DNA of 64,000 nt, from contig NZ_JAPEOK010000001.1 of the NCBI RefSeq assembly GCF_026341515.1, positions 8,990,001 to 9,054,000 on the forward strand, given 5' to 3'. Position 1 is the first letter of the stretch. Every line of letters begins with the position of its first letter. The stretch comes from Streptomyces sp. NBC_00878 (GTDB taxonomy: Bacteria; Actinomycetota; Actinomycetes; Streptomycetales; Streptomycetaceae). Shown here in pieces: positions 49,728 through 60,649 of the stretch. The position numbers were made by a program, and so were the translations under genes. A model generated the notes under the pieces. The model was not told the DNA's origin and made no database searches. It saw only the letters and a list, made by a program, of their open reading frames with translations.

Positions 49728-52298
49728 CTAGCGCATCTTGCCCAGGACATCTCGGACTCGGCGGGCGTCTCGCAAGCGCTGTTCGTACGTGGCACCCAGG
49801 GCCAACAGCAAGAGGCCGGCCAGCGCCGGAGGTACCCAGCGCGGTACCGCGTCCATGGCCTGGGCGATGTACGGGGCCAGTTCGTGGAGGGCGACCAGGG
49901 TGAGTGTGCCGCCGCCGAGGACGAGCAGGGCCTGGAGGCGTTGCCGGGCGCCGACGAGGGTGATCAGCAGCGCCGCCGTGCCGAGCAGCAGCGGGCGCGG
50001 CCAGTCGGAGTCGCCCCATGCCGCGAGAAGGCTCGGCACCAACGTCACGGACAGACCGGGCCCGTACGCCGTCCAGGACGAGGCCTGTGGGTCCCGCCTC
50101 CTGCGGACGAACCCCACGACCAGCGCGGGCACGGTCACCGGCAGGGTGTACGCCTCGGGGGAGCCGACCTCCCAGACCGCGAGCCGGACCCAGGCGGCCA
50201 GTACGAACAGGGCGGCTGCCACGTAGCCGACCCGCCTACGGTCAGGCCGGATCGCCGTACCCGCCGCGATCACGCCGCACAGGGCCAGGACGAGGGCGAG
50301 CGTGGGCGGTTCCATGGCCGCCAGGTCGATCGCCACCACTCCGGCGACGGCTCCCGTGATCTCGACGGACATGGTCGGCCTCGCGTCCCCGAGCCGGGGC
50401 GTCAGCAGCGCGGCCGTCGCCGGTACCACCAGGACGAGCAGCGCGATGTGGTGCGGCTGCCAGGCCGCGGACGCACCGGTGGCACAGGCCAGCGCGGTGG
50501 CGTACGCGAGCGACGCGGCGGCCGAGACGGCCCGGATCTCATGCTTGTGCCAGACGGCGACCGCCGCGAACAGGACGGTCAGGCTTGCGAGGACGGTGAG
50601 CGTGGCGGCCTCGGCGGCGAGGGAGAGCGCGACGAGGTGGAGGGAAGTGAGGAGCGCCAGACAGAGGGAGGTCAGGAGGATGGGGGAGGGCCGAGTGTTG
50701 ACCGATGCCGATGCCGATGCCGATGCCGATGCCGATGCCGATGCCGATGCCGGGGCCGGGGCCGGGGCCGGGTTTGAGGCCGAGGTCGAGGTTGGGTCCG
50801 GAGTCGGGGGCACGGGTGGGGGTGTGGGCGATGGCCCGTCGCCCGTCAGGTGTCCATGACCGCTGTACGCCGCAGCCGTCAGCGCGGCCGCCGTCGTCAC
50901 CCCCGGCACCAATAGCGCTGCCAGATACGGGAGTTCGAGAGTCGCGGGCAGGACGAGGACGGCGGCCCAGGTCAGACCGAGCGCGCCGGCCAGGGCCGGG
51001 GAGCCGTGCGGTCCGCCCCGGAACGTCAGGGCCAACACCGCCGCGACCACGGCCAGTACCAGCGGAGCCGTCGCCATGTGCGGCGGCCAGGGCAGGTCGA
51101 CCGTCACCGCGTCCCGGGCATCCGCGGGAGCGCCGGACCACACGCGTTCCGCCCAGCCGGCCGGGCCCACGAGGACCGCGGTGACGAGCGGCAGGGCCCA
51201 GGCCACCGCGAGGGCCTGCACGCTCGCGGAGGACCACCGCAGGCCACGGCGTACGGACTCCGGCAGCCGGGTGCCGCGTACCGCCAACAGCGCGATGCCG
51301 CACACCAGATAGCCCGGAACCGTCCAGCCGTCGGGCAGCACTGTGCGGAGCACGCCACCCGCCGCGGCGACGGTGATCAGGCCGCCGGCCAAGGAGAGAC
51401 CGGGGGCGGCCTGCGCGGCGGGGGCACGCCACGCGGCCCCCAGCGCGATCGCCGCGGCGAGGGCGAGGAGCACCGCCGCACGGGCGGCGGCGCTCGGACC
51501 GGTGGCCTCCGATGAGAGCCAGCCGGCCGCCAGGGCGCCCCAGGTGCCCGTCCCGTACGCGCCGACGGTGGCGACGACACGCACCGACCGTACGGACACC
51601 GAGAGGGCCACGACCGTGTCGAACACGGCCGTCGTCAGCAGCGCCGCCGTGAGCGTGTGGACGCCCGCGTCGGCCGCCACCGCCCAGAGCAGCAACGGGA
51701 GTTGGGCCGTCGCCATGGCCGCCGGGAGCGGCAGACGCAGGGCGCTGAGCGTGCGTCCGTACGCCGCCCACAGCACGGCCAGGAGCGCGGTCGCGGCAGC
51801 CGTGTACCCGGTGCCGTCCGCCTCCGGGAGCGCGACCTCGTGCAGGGCGTAGGCATCGAGGACCGTCAGTACGAGGCCGAGGCCCGCCACCGACTCGGCC
51901 GTCGAGCGGAGCCCGCGCTTCAGGAGCGGCACCGGCGCGGCGAGCGCGGCGACAGTGACCGCGCCGAGGACCGCCGCCCGTCCGGCGATACCCAGGTGCC
52001 CCCAGCTGACCAGCGTGAACGCGATCGCCGCGACGGTCAGCAGGACGCCACCGAGCACGAGCAGCGCGTTCTGTACACCGGGAGCTGTGGTCTCCGGCCG
52101 CCGGGGGTGAGGTGCGGGTGCCGGCCTACTGGCTTGGGCCTGGGCCGGGAACCGGGCTGGGTCCCGCGCCTCGGCCGACCGGAGCACATCGAGGAGCCAG
52201 GCCCGGCGGGCCAGCAACTGGGCCCTGCGCGCGTCCAGTTGCCGCATCTCGTGGTCGAGGATCCGCAACTCCTCGGCCGGTGGCGGAAGGTTCGTCAT
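49728..52298 (-). CDS. Very large polytopic membrane protein (SCO7613 C-terminal-domain type)
   Basis: 856 residues; start ATG 52296-52298 (MTNLPPPAEELRILDHEMRQLDARRAQLLARRAWLLDVLR). That helical, charged N-terminus is followed by a Pro/Ala linker and more than 20 hydrophobic segments with almost no polar loops. About two thirds along, a low-complexity loop of Pro/Thr/Ser/Ala residues is encoded by a hexanucleotide repeat (50,704-50,769). No transporter or enzyme signature is visible. Streptomycetes carry several such proteins, annotated after SCO7613; their role is unknown. It converges with the lyase gene and is divergent from the SRPBCC gene. Confidence 0.8.
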   Translation of the reverse strand: MTNLPPPAEELRILDHEMRQLDARRAQLLARRAWLLDVLRSAEARDPARFPAQAQASRPAPAPHPRRPETTAPGVQNALLVLGGVLLTVAAIAFTLVSWGHLGIAGRAAVLGAVTVAALAAPVPLLKRGLRSTAESVAGLGLVLTVLDAYALHEVALPEADGTGYTAAATALLAVLWAAYGRTLSALRLPLPAAMATAQLPLLLWAVAADAGVHTLTAALLTTAVFDTVVALSVSVRSVRVVATVGAYGTGTWGALAAGWLSSEATGPSAAARAAVLLALAAAIALGAAWRAPAAQAAPGLSLAGGLITVAAAGGVLRTVLPDGWTVPGYLVCGIALLAVRGTRLPESVRRGLRWSSASVQALAVAWALPLVTAVLVGPAGWAERVWSGAPADARDAVTVDLPWPPHMATAPLVLAVVAAVLALTFRGGPHGSPALAGALGLTWAAVLVLPATLELPYLAALLVPGVTTAAALTAAAYSGHGHLTGDGPSPTPPPVPPTPDPTSTSASNPAPAPAPASASASASASASASASVNTRPSPILLTSLCLALLTSLHLVALSLAAEAATLTVLASLTVLFAAVAVWHKHEIRAVSAAASLAYATALACATGASAAWQPHHIALLVLVVPATAALLTPRLGDARPTMSVEITGAVAGVVAIDLAAMEPPTLALVLALCGVIAAGTAIRPDRRRVGYVAAALFVLAAWVRLAVWEVGSPEAYTLPVTVPALVVGFVRRRRDPQASSWTAYGPGLSVTLVPSLLAAWGDSDWPRPLLLGTAALLITLVGARQRLQALLVLGGGTLTLVALHELAPYIAQAMDAVPRWVPPALAGLLLLALGATYEQRLRDARRVRDVLGKMR
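50704..50769. repeat. In-frame hexanucleotide microsatellite, (GATGCC)8 then (GGGGCC)3
   Basis: Eight perfect GATGCC copies at 50704-50751, then three GGGGCC copies. On the minus strand these encode Pro-Ala and Ser-Ala dipeptide runs in a loop of the giant membrane protein. Because the unit is two codons, copy-number change keeps the frame. Confidence 0.95.
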
Positions 52299-52448
52299 GA
52301 CTCGGAGTGTGGTCCGCGTCACGCCGTACGGCATGAGCGCACATACTCAGGACGTACTCAAATCTGGACGTACTCGGATCAGGACACCTTGAGCCGAGGG
52401 TGGGCCGGGTTCCTCCCCGGCCGGGTCGCGGACCGGCAGACTCGGACC

Positions 52449-52919
52449 ATGAAGCGCATGGACTGGACGCATTACCGCTTCCGCAGCCTGTGGAGTCTCG
52501 CCGCCCCGCTCGGCGACGTCTACGACGCGCTGGCCGACGCCGAACGCTACCCGCGCTGGTGGCCGCAGGTGCGCGAGGTGACGCCCCTCGACGCGAGCAG
52601 CGGCGTCGTCCGCATCCGCTCGGTGCTGCCGTACGACCTGGTGTTCACCGCGCGCGAGGTGCGCCGGGACCGGGCGGCCGGGGTGCTGGAGATCGCGATG
52701 GACGGGGATGTGGACGGCTGGGCTCGGTGGACCCTCGCCGCCGACGGGGCGGTGACGCGCGCCCGCTACGACCAGGAGGTCCAGGTGACCAAGCCGCTGC
52801 TGCGCCGGTTCGCCGTGCCGGGACGGCCCGCGTTCCGCGCCAACCACGCCCTCATGATGCGGGCCGGGCGGCGGGGCCTGGTCGCGTACCTCCGTGGCAC
52901 CCCCGCGCGCGAGCCGTGA
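52449..52919 (+). CDS. SRPBCC-fold (START/polyketide-cyclase-like) protein
   Basis: 156 residues from ATG 52449; ATG 52458 is an alternative start and neither has a strong ribosome site. The pattern FRSLWSLAAPLGDVYDALADAERYPRWWPQVREV is the typical N-terminal helix and Trp-rich loop of polyketide_cyc2 proteins. It is followed by beta strands with VRIRSVLPYDLVFTAREVRR and the C-terminal helix (RPAFRANHALMMRAGRRGLVAYL). It would bind a hydrophobic ligand in a cavity; ligand and role are unknown. tRNA-Val copy B follows 49 bases later. Confidence 0.85.
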   Translation: MKRMDWTHYRFRSLWSLAAPLGDVYDALADAERYPRWWPQVREVTPLDASSGVVRIRSVLPYDLVFTAREVRRDRAAGVLEIAMDGDVDGWARWTLAADGAVTRARYDQEVQVTKPLLRRFAVPGRPAFRANHALMMRAGRRGLVAYLRGTPAREP

Positions 52920-52968
52920 AGCGGTTTGAAGGAAACGCGAGGAGACCTGTATTGTTCGGTGCGTTCCC

Positions 52969-53040
52969 GGGCGATTAGCTCAGTGGGAGAGCGCTTCGTT
53001 CACACCGAAGAGGTCACTGGTTCGAACCCAGTATCGCCCA
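52969..53040 (+). tRNA. tRNA-Val (anticodon CAC), copy B
   Basis: 72 nt. It differs from copy A only at one D-loop position (T for C) and one T-loop position (TTCGAAC for TTCGATC). Same orientation, 11.2 kb downstream. Confidence 0.97.
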
Positions 53041-53049
53041 CCGGGAAAG

Positions 53050-53079
53050 GCCGGTCCGTCACAGACGGACCGGCTTTTT
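53050..53079 (+). terminator. Intrinsic terminator after tRNA-Val copy B
   Basis: GCCGGTCCGTC (53050-53060) and GACGGACCGGC (53064-53074) form a perfect 11-bp stem with loop ACA, followed by TTTTT. One of few classical rho-independent terminators in the window. Confidence 0.9.
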
Positions 53080-53101
53080 GCATTGTTGCCGAGGGATTGG
53101 G

Positions 53102-53827
53102 TCAGGCCGCCGCTGGGAGTTCGGGGCGCAGTGGCCAGGCCGGATCGACCGCCTCGTCCGTGCCACTGCGTGCGAACCAGGCCTGGAGGCCGCGTGCCTG
53201 TGCCGCATGCCAGACGGCTTGCAGCGTGTGCAGCTCGGCCGCCGACAGCCGTTCCAGACGCGTCGCGAAACGGCGCCCGACCGCCCGTACGACTTCCAGT
53301 GAGGCCAGTGCGTCGGCCGCCGCGTCATGCGCGCCCTGCAGCTCCACGCCGTAGAGGGCGCAGAGGTCCGTGAGCGTGCGGCGGCCCTTTCGGTAGCGGT
53401 CCAGGTGTTTGTCGAGGACCCGTGGATCGAGCACGCGCAGCGGCACGGTCTCGAACCAGTGGTCCAGGGAGGATGCCCGGTGCCTGCGCAACTCCCGGTC
53501 CAGGAGCGTCAGATCGAAGGGCGCGTTCATCACCACGAGCGGGCGTCCCGCCGCGCTCTGCTCGGTCAGTTCCCTGACTATCTCGTCCATCACCGGCGAC
53601 GGCCAGCGGCCGTTCAGCAGGAGATGCTCATCCGTCAGCCCATGCACCGCCGTGGCGCCTTCGGGCACCGGCACTCCCGGATTCACCAGCCAGCTCCGCA
53701 CACGCGGCCGGCTTCCGGGAGCGTCCTGGACGACGACGGCGGCCGACACAATCCGGTCGGTCTCCACGTCCACACCCGTCGTCTCGGTGTCGAACGCGGC
53801 CAAGGGCCCCTCGTACCAGCACGTCAT
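53102..53827 (-). CDS. DnaQ-type 3'-5' exonuclease
   Basis: 241 residues; start ATG 53825-53827 (MTCWYEGPLAAFDTETTGVD), with GAGGAG ten bases upstream. GTG 53831-53833 would add two residues. The DEDD nuclease motifs are present in order: ExoI FDTETTGVD (about 13-21), ExoII VVMNAPFDLTLLDREL (Asp about 105) and ExoIII HDAAADALASLEVVRAV (about 170-186), with His as in DEDDh members. It could act as a proofreading-like or DNA/RNA-repair exonuclease; it is not the polymerase III epsilon subunit by context. Probably the conserved actinobacterial exonuclease downstream of tRNA-Val. Confidence 0.9.
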   Translation of the reverse strand: MTCWYEGPLAAFDTETTGVDVETDRIVSAAVVVQDAPGSRPRVRSWLVNPGVPVPEGATAVHGLTDEHLLLNGRWPSPVMDEIVRELTEQSAAGRPLVVMNAPFDLTLLDRELRRHRASSLDHWFETVPLRVLDPRVLDKHLDRYRKGRRTLTDLCALYGVELQGAHDAAADALASLEVVRAVGRRFATRLERLSAAELHTLQAVWHAAQARGLQAWFARSGTDEAVDPAWPLRPELPAAA

Positions 53828-53995
53828 ACGCACACAACTCCTCGTTCACCTTCGGCAGTTGACGCGCCGTCCCCTGCCCTTTTTGTGATACCCGGGCTGT
53901 TTGCGCCGTACGCAGGAAGGAGACAACAGAGGTACGGGTCTTTGCAGTTCAGCGGCCCGCAACGGGGATACACCTGATTCGGAAGGCTGTTGGAC

Positions 53996-54562
53996 ATGGC
54001 GCTCGCGCAGCCCGAGCAGGGCGGGCTGCTGCCCCAGAGGACGGCACCGCATCGAGGCTCACTGGCCACCACGGCCTGCATGGAGACACTGCAGGTCGGT
54101 TATCTGCACGCGGTCGCGGCGGCCGCGGGCTGTTCCCTGTCCCAGCCCTTTCCGGACAACGGCATCGACTGGCACGTCAGCCACAGCGCCCCCGGGCACA
54201 CGGTCGACGACGAAGTCACCATCAAGGTGCAGCTCAAGTGCACGTACCAGATCCCGCCGAACCCCGCGGGTCCCGCCTTCTCCTTCACGCTCGACAACGC
54301 CCACCTGGAGAAGCTGGCCCGCACCCCGGTCTCGGTGCACAAAATACTGGTCGTGATGCTCGTGCCCAGATCCCAGGACGACTGGCTGCGCGCCGGCCAC
54401 GACCGCCTCGATCTGCGGCACTGCTGCTACTGGATCAACCTCGCGGGCCAGCGCATCACCGGCCGGCGCAGGACCACCGTGCGGATACCGACCGCTCGCG
54501 TCTTCGACGACCGGGCACTCTGCGAGATCATGACGAGGGTCGGTACGGGAGGAAAACCGTGA
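53996..54562 (+). CDS. DUF4365-type, PD-(D/E)xK-like protein
   Basis: 188 residues from ATG 53996; TTG 53990 is also possible. The segments LATTACMETLQVGYLHAVAAAAGCSL, GIDWHVSH (Asp about 58) and VTIKVQLKCTY (Gln-x-Lys about 76-78) give the order D...QxK seen in DUF4365 and other PD-(D/E)xK nuclease-like families. The C-terminal part has VSVHKILVVMLVP and WLRAGHDRLDLRHCCYWINLAG. A nuclease or nucleic-acid-binding function is suggested, not shown. Its stop overlaps the next gene (GTGA), so the two proteins are made together. Both are conserved next to thrS in streptomycetes as I recall. Confidence 0.75.
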   Translation: MALAQPEQGGLLPQRTAPHRGSLATTACMETLQVGYLHAVAAAAGCSLSQPFPDNGIDWHVSHSAPGHTVDDEVTIKVQLKCTYQIPPNPAGPAFSFTLDNAHLEKLARTPVSVHKILVVMLVPRSQDDWLRAGHDRLDLRHCCYWINLAGQRITGRRRTTVRIPTARVFDDRALCEIMTRVGTGGKP

Positions 54563-55782
54563 CGCACCGCCCGATCGACGAGCCCGTACGCCCAGTCAGG
54601 CCCCACCCGGTGGAGGCACCGGGCCTGTGGGACCAGCAGCCCCGGCCCGACCAGGTCGACCCCGCCGTCCTCGGCGCCCTTCTGCACCGGCACGGCTGGC
54701 AGCGCCGCGGCGGAGCCCCCGGACGGTACGGCCGCTGGACCCCACCAGGGCCCGGCGGCTCCGGCACCAGCCTGCTGGTGCCGGAGAGCCGGGCCTTCCC
54801 CGACAGCGAGGACCTCCTCGGCGAGGCCCTCGTCGCGCTGTCCCGCAGCGGCCTGCCCTCCGCCCGTGACGTCCTGGTCGGCCTCGCCGTGCCCAGCGAC
54901 GAGATCCGCTGGTGGCGCGATGTGCCGACGGGTCCTGTCGGCGTCTCGCCGTGGACCGTCGAGGAGCAACTGCGCACGGCGGCACGGCAGATGCTCCTCG
55001 CCGGCGCCCTCGCCTCCCGCGCGCGTGCCGGCTACTACGGCGCCCGCCACCGCAGGCCCGCCGCCGCGTCCCTGGAGAACGTGCTCGTCGGAGCCGCCCC
55101 CGGCGGCCGGGAGCTCACCGCCTTCGTGCCGGTCGCCACCGGCCGCCCGCTCGCCGTCCGCCTCCACCAGGCGTTGTACGCGGCCCGCGAGGCCATCGAC
55201 TACAAGCGCGCGACCGGTGGCATGGACGCCTTCGACGGAGCCGTCGAGGCAGGCGTGAGCCATGAGCTGATGGAGGCGCTGGCGGCCCTGGTGCGCGGCA
55301 CCGAAGGGGCCCGGGTCGCCGTCGAGTGGGCGCCCGCCGCCGGGGTGCCCGAGGGGTGCGCGACGCCCGCCGACCCCGTCGAGTTCTCGCCCGGAGACCT
55401 GCCCGTACTCCGCGAGGCCGGAGCCCGCTATCTGCGCGACGAGCCGTCCGTGCCCGTGCGGATCACCGGAGCCGTGGTGCGGATGCGCAGGCCGGGGCCG
55501 CGCGGCGACGGGAGCGTACGGCTGCGGGTCATCGCGGGGGCCGAGGTCCCGTACGTACGGATGACCCTCGACGAGGAGGCGTACCGCATAGCGGGCCACG
55601 CCCACCTGGTCGGACTTCCGGTGCGGGTGCACGGGCGGCTGGAGAGCCGTGGGGGTTTCCGGCGGCTGACCGGGGCGTCCGGGGTGGCGCCCGTGCAGGT
55701 CGACGATGCGGAGCGGGACCGGCTGATGAAGTCCCTGCAGGAGAACCTCGACTTCTTCGAGGAGGCGTGCAGCGGGGACTGA
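54559..55782 (+). CDS. Protein of unknown function coupled to the DUF4365 gene
   Basis: 407 residues from GTG 54559, after CGGGAGGAAAACC. Residues 1-90 are Pro/Arg/Gly-rich. The middle (about 90-240) is helical: [55 protein letters not shown] and [23 protein letters not shown]. The C-terminal 110 residues read as beta-rich, with alternating strands [39 protein letters not shown] and [14 protein letters not shown], suggestive of an OB-like barrel; this is inference. I do not recognise the family. Four-base overlap with the DUF4365 gene implies a two-component system of unknown purpose. Confidence 0.7.
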   Translation: MTHRPIDEPVRPVRPHPVEAPGLWDQQPRPDQVDPAVLGALLHRHGWQRRGGAPGRYGRWTPPGPGGSGTSLLVPESRAFPDSEDLLGEALVALSRSGLPSARDVLVGLAVPSDEIRWWRDVPTGPVGVSPWTVEEQLRTAARQMLLAGALASRARAGYYGARHRRPAAASLENVLVGAAPGGRELTAFVPVATGRPLAVRLHQALYAAREAIDYKRATGGMDAFDGAVEAGVSHELMEALAALVRGTEGARVAVEWAPAAGVPEGCATPADPVEFSPGDLPVLREAGARYLRDEPSVPVRITGAVVRMRRPGPRGDGSVRLRVIAGAEVPYVRMTLDEEAYRIAGHAHLVGLPVRVHGRLESRGGFRRLTGASGVAPVQVDDAERDRLMKSLQENLDFFEEACSGD

Positions 55783-55937
55783 TCCGCTTCACGAGGCGTG
55801 GCAGGGCAGCAAGGCAGCAAGGGCGGGCGAGTAAGGGCGACCGTTTCGCGAGGGGTGCTGTCGGCTCGGTACGATCGCCCTTGTCCATTACGCGCGCACG
55901 ACGAAGATGCGCGCGCCCTTGCAGGCAGGAGAGTCCG

Positions 55938-57909
<1,972 letters not shown>

Positions 57910-57914
<5 letters not shown>

Positions 57915-57997
57915 TCCGGCCACCGTCTGATCCGGGCACCGTCTGATCCGTACGGGAGTATCTGATCCGTACGGCGTCATCTGATCCGTACGGGACC
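57910..57997 (+). repeat. Five direct repeats of TCTGATCCG after thrS
   Basis: Units start at 57910, 57926, 57942, 57961 and 57980 (spacing 16, 16, 19, 19). The last three carry TCTGATCCGTACGG. The first overlaps the thrS stop codon. Confidence 0.85.
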
Positions 57998-58112
57998 AAA
58001 GGTGTACGTGGGTCCCCGGGGAGCTCAGCTCTCCGGGGACCTTTCGGCTTGGGCCGCCGCACGTGGTACCCGGCGACACGCCGCGAACGGGCGACGCAAT
58101 ATGCTGCATCAC

Positions 58113-58661
58113 ATGACGAGTGAGCCGGAGCAGCAGATCGGAGTCGGCACACAGGACGCGTTCCAGCGCCTGTGGACGCCCCACCGGATGGCGTACATCC
58201 AGGGTGAGAACAAGCCCACCGGTCCCGGGGCCGACGATGGCTGCCCCTTCTGCTCGATCCCGGCGAAATCCGACGAGGACGGGCTCGTCCTCAAGCGCGG
58301 CGAGCAGGTCTACGCGGTGCTCAACCTGTACCCGTACAACGGCGGACACCTCATGGTCGTGCCCTACCGGCACGTCGCGGACTACACCGACCTGACCGTC
58401 CCGGAGACCGCCGAACTCGGTGAGCTGACGAAGCAGGCGATGACCGCGCTGCGGACCGCCTCCGGGGCGCACGGATTCAATATCGGCATGAACCAGGGCA
58501 CGGTCGCCGGCGCCGGTATCGCCGCGCACCTGCATCAGCACGTCGTGCCCCGCTGGGGCGGCGACACCAACTTCATGCCGGTGGTCGGGCACACGCGGGT
58601 GCTGCCCCAACTGCTGGCGGACACAAGGAAGATGCTCGCGGAGGCGTGGCCGACGGCTTGA
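58113..58661 (+). CDS. HIT-family nucleotide hydrolase/transferase (AP4A phosphorylase-like)
   Basis: 182 residues from ATG 58113 (MTSEPEQQIGVGTQDAFQRLW); ATG 58101 is an alternative. TATGCT ends 7 bases upstream and no ribosome site exists, so it is probably leaderless. The HIT active site is HLHQHVVPRW (about 146-155), with the preceding strand GFNIGMNQGTVAGAGIAAH. A zinc-type CPFC pair (about 48-51) marks the actinobacterial AP4A/HIT group. It would cleave diadenosine polyphosphates or related nucleotides. Conserved position between thrS and the PI-phosphate synthase operon. Confidence 0.9.
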   Translation: MTSEPEQQIGVGTQDAFQRLWTPHRMAYIQGENKPTGPGADDGCPFCSIPAKSDEDGLVLKRGEQVYAVLNLYPYNGGHLMVVPYRHVADYTDLTVPETAELGELTKQAMTALRTASGAHGFNIGMNQGTVAGAGIAAHLHQHVVPRWGGDTNFMPVVGHTRVLPQLLADTRKMLAEAWPTA

Positions 58662-58667
58662 GCATCC

Positions 58668-58769
58668 AAGGGGCGCCGGGAGTATCTAGGGGGCGCCGGG
58701 AGCATTTAAGGGGCGCGGGGCTGTGCCGATGTGCGGCTCCGCCGCGGGGGCGCGACCAGCCCCCACGAC
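58668..58769 (+). repeat. Streptomyces intergenic palindromic element, copy 9, with a stuttered head
   Basis: The head GGGGCGC(C)GGG occurs three times (from 58670, 58690 and 58710), spaced 20 bases with an AG(T/C)AT(C/T)T linker. The last is followed by GGCTGTGCCGATGTGCGGCT, the GCCGCGGGGG stem and GCGACCAGCC. Subtype as in copies 2, 5 and 6. Confidence 0.75.
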
Positions 58770-58812
58770 CCGCACCATCTGAGCGCCCCTGACCCGCCGA
58801 ACCGCCGCAGGC

Positions 58813-60480
58813 TCACGCGTCGTACACGTCCGCCTTCCTGGGTGACACGTCCTGGATCGCCGTGCTCAGGGACGACGAGCGGCTGCCGAACTTCTCGGTG
58901 TTGACGCCGTTCTCCTTGAGGACCTTGATGGATGCCGCGTGCACCACGCGCAGCACGGGTGTCGCGGCCCGCAGCGCGTCGTCCGCCATGAAGCGGTGCC
59001 GCCAGGGCTGGTCGGCCCACGCGTGCCGCAGGCCGAACGGCTCCGGGAGCGCCAGGCTGCCGCCCAGCCAGTTGAGAAGCGGCGGGTACCAGGTGATCGG
59101 GGCGCGCACCGCGAGGCGCACCACCTCGTCCGTTTCGACGAGCGGCAGCTTCTTCGACCGGGTCTCCCAGGGCTTGAAGGGCTTGGCGATCGACTTCGTC
59201 TTCGCCGAGGGCTTGGTGGTGAACAGCGGGTGCACGGGTCCGAGCGCGTGGCCGGTGACCTCGATGCGCAGCGTCTCGTGCAGCACGGTCACCGTGATCA
59301 GCATGGTGATGACCAACTGGCCGTCCCACAGGGTCCATTGGATGCCGAGGTAGTGCCGGTCGCCGCTGCCGAACTGCTGCTTGTTGCAGATGTCCTGGAT
59401 GGCGTGGTTCTTCACCTGGTACGCGTCGACGTCCGTACCGCTCGGCCGGGACACCGAACCGGCGTTCTCCCCGATCGGGGTGACCACCCAGTGCTTTATC
59501 GAAGGGCGCGGGAATCCACCGGTGTTGAGGGGACCGCGCTCCAGCATGCGCAGCTGGTCGTGGATCGACCGGATGACGTCCCAGCTGCGGAAGGGATGGA
59601 TCTCCTTGGTCTCGTCGAGCGGCACCAGATCCTCGGCGAGCTGCCAGCTGCCCCAGCGCGTGCCCATGCCGAGTATGCCCTTGGGCCCCGCGTAGAAGAC
59701 GGAGTTGGACTGCTGCTCGGCGCTCAGCCTGGCCAGGTTCTGGCGCAGCGACTCCGCCGCCGTCTCACCGGGGCTGCCGGGCACCGCCTCGGGGATCTTG
59801 GCCCCCACACCGCCGCCCGACAGGAGGCCCTCCCAGCGCGTGCGAAGGTCCTTGGCCGTGCGCTCGCAGATCTGCTGTGCCCAGAACCAGCCGACGACCG
59901 GCATGACGATCGCCGCGCGCGCGTACCAGGCCCAGAAGCCGTCGAAGGGCAGCCGGATCAGGAAGATCACGGCGAGCCCGCCGAAGGCGATCAGGAGCGT
60001 GGTGGCGAGGGCGGAGGCGCGCTTGTCCTCACGCTTGGCGATCATCGTGCGGATCTGGAAGACCAGCAGCCAGGCGATGAGCCCGGGCAGGAAGATCAGA
60101 CCGCACAGCACCGTCACCGCCGACAGCCAGTTGTCCCGCTCCCTGCGGATGCGGTTCGCCGCCAGACAGTGCTCGACGACGACCTGTGGCTCCGTGCCGA
60201 ACGACTGGATGAGCGCACCGCGGCCGCTGCCCAGCATCCGGTCGTGCACGGCCCGCGCGAACGCCTCGCCCAGGTTGGGCACGAAGAGCTTGAGCTTGCC
60301 CTCCTTGACCGTCGACTTGTGCCATTCGTTGTTGGCTTTGAGGATCTCCCCGACCTCGTTGTCCCGGTACGCCGCCGAGGCCAGGGCGAACGTCGCCGCC
60401 GTCTGGCCCTCGGCACCAGAGAGCGGTACCTGCGCTCCGGGCCTGAAATCGAATCCGTCGTCCGCCACTGCCGCCCCCAT
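58813..60480 (-). CDS. Conserved-type membrane protein of unknown function
   Basis: 555 residues; start ATG 60478-60480 (MGAAVADDGFDFRPGAQVPL). A soluble N-terminal region (about 1-118) is followed by two or more helices: LSAVTVLCGLIFLPGLIAWLLVF, then ALATTLLIAFGGLAVIFLIRL and ARAAIVMPVVGWFWAQQI (about 120-205). A long C-terminal cytosolic region (about 206-555) contains YAGPKGILGMGTRWGSWQLAEDL, LVITMLITVTVLHETLRIEVTGH and aromatic-rich segments. No enzyme signature seen. It is downstream of the EF-G2 gene on the same strand with a 169-base gap; it may belong to a SCO1529-like streptomycete core family. Confidence 0.75.
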   Translation of the reverse strand: MGAAVADDGFDFRPGAQVPLSGAEGQTAATFALASAAYRDNEVGEILKANNEWHKSTVKEGKLKLFVPNLGEAFARAVHDRMLGSGRGALIQSFGTEPQVVVEHCLAANRIRRERDNWLSAVTVLCGLIFLPGLIAWLLVFQIRTMIAKREDKRASALATTLLIAFGGLAVIFLIRLPFDGFWAWYARAAIVMPVVGWFWAQQICERTAKDLRTRWEGLLSGGGVGAKIPEAVPGSPGETAAESLRQNLARLSAEQQSNSVFYAGPKGILGMGTRWGSWQLAEDLVPLDETKEIHPFRSWDVIRSIHDQLRMLERGPLNTGGFPRPSIKHWVVTPIGENAGSVSRPSGTDVDAYQVKNHAIQDICNKQQFGSGDRHYLGIQWTLWDGQLVITMLITVTVLHETLRIEVTGHALGPVHPLFTTKPSAKTKSIAKPFKPWETRSKKLPLVETDEVVRLAVRAPITWYPPLLNWLGGSLALPEPFGLRHAWADQPWRHRFMADDALRAATPVLRVVHAASIKVLKENGVNTEKFGSRSSSLSTAIQDVSPRKADVYDA

Positions 60481-60649
60481 CGCCGCGTTGCTCCGCTGCT
60501 GCGGCTTTTCCCGACTTCCGTGCTCCGCACACCTGTTGATCAGGTCATCGTCTTGATCAGGTTCTCAGAGTATCCGCCGGAACGGACATCCGTCGGCGGA
60601 CAGCCCAAGCTGCCCGCCGCACAGGAGGGGCGATCGACCGGTGGTTCAA

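Noticed and set aside
46786..50019. A 1,077-codon minus-strand open frame opposite the YetA-like lyase
   Set aside because: Antisense shadow; the plus strand shows a Tat signal and a family match over its full length.
55783..55937. T-box leader for thrS
   Set aside because: The gap is only 155 bases and no T-box consensus or specifier loop is visible.
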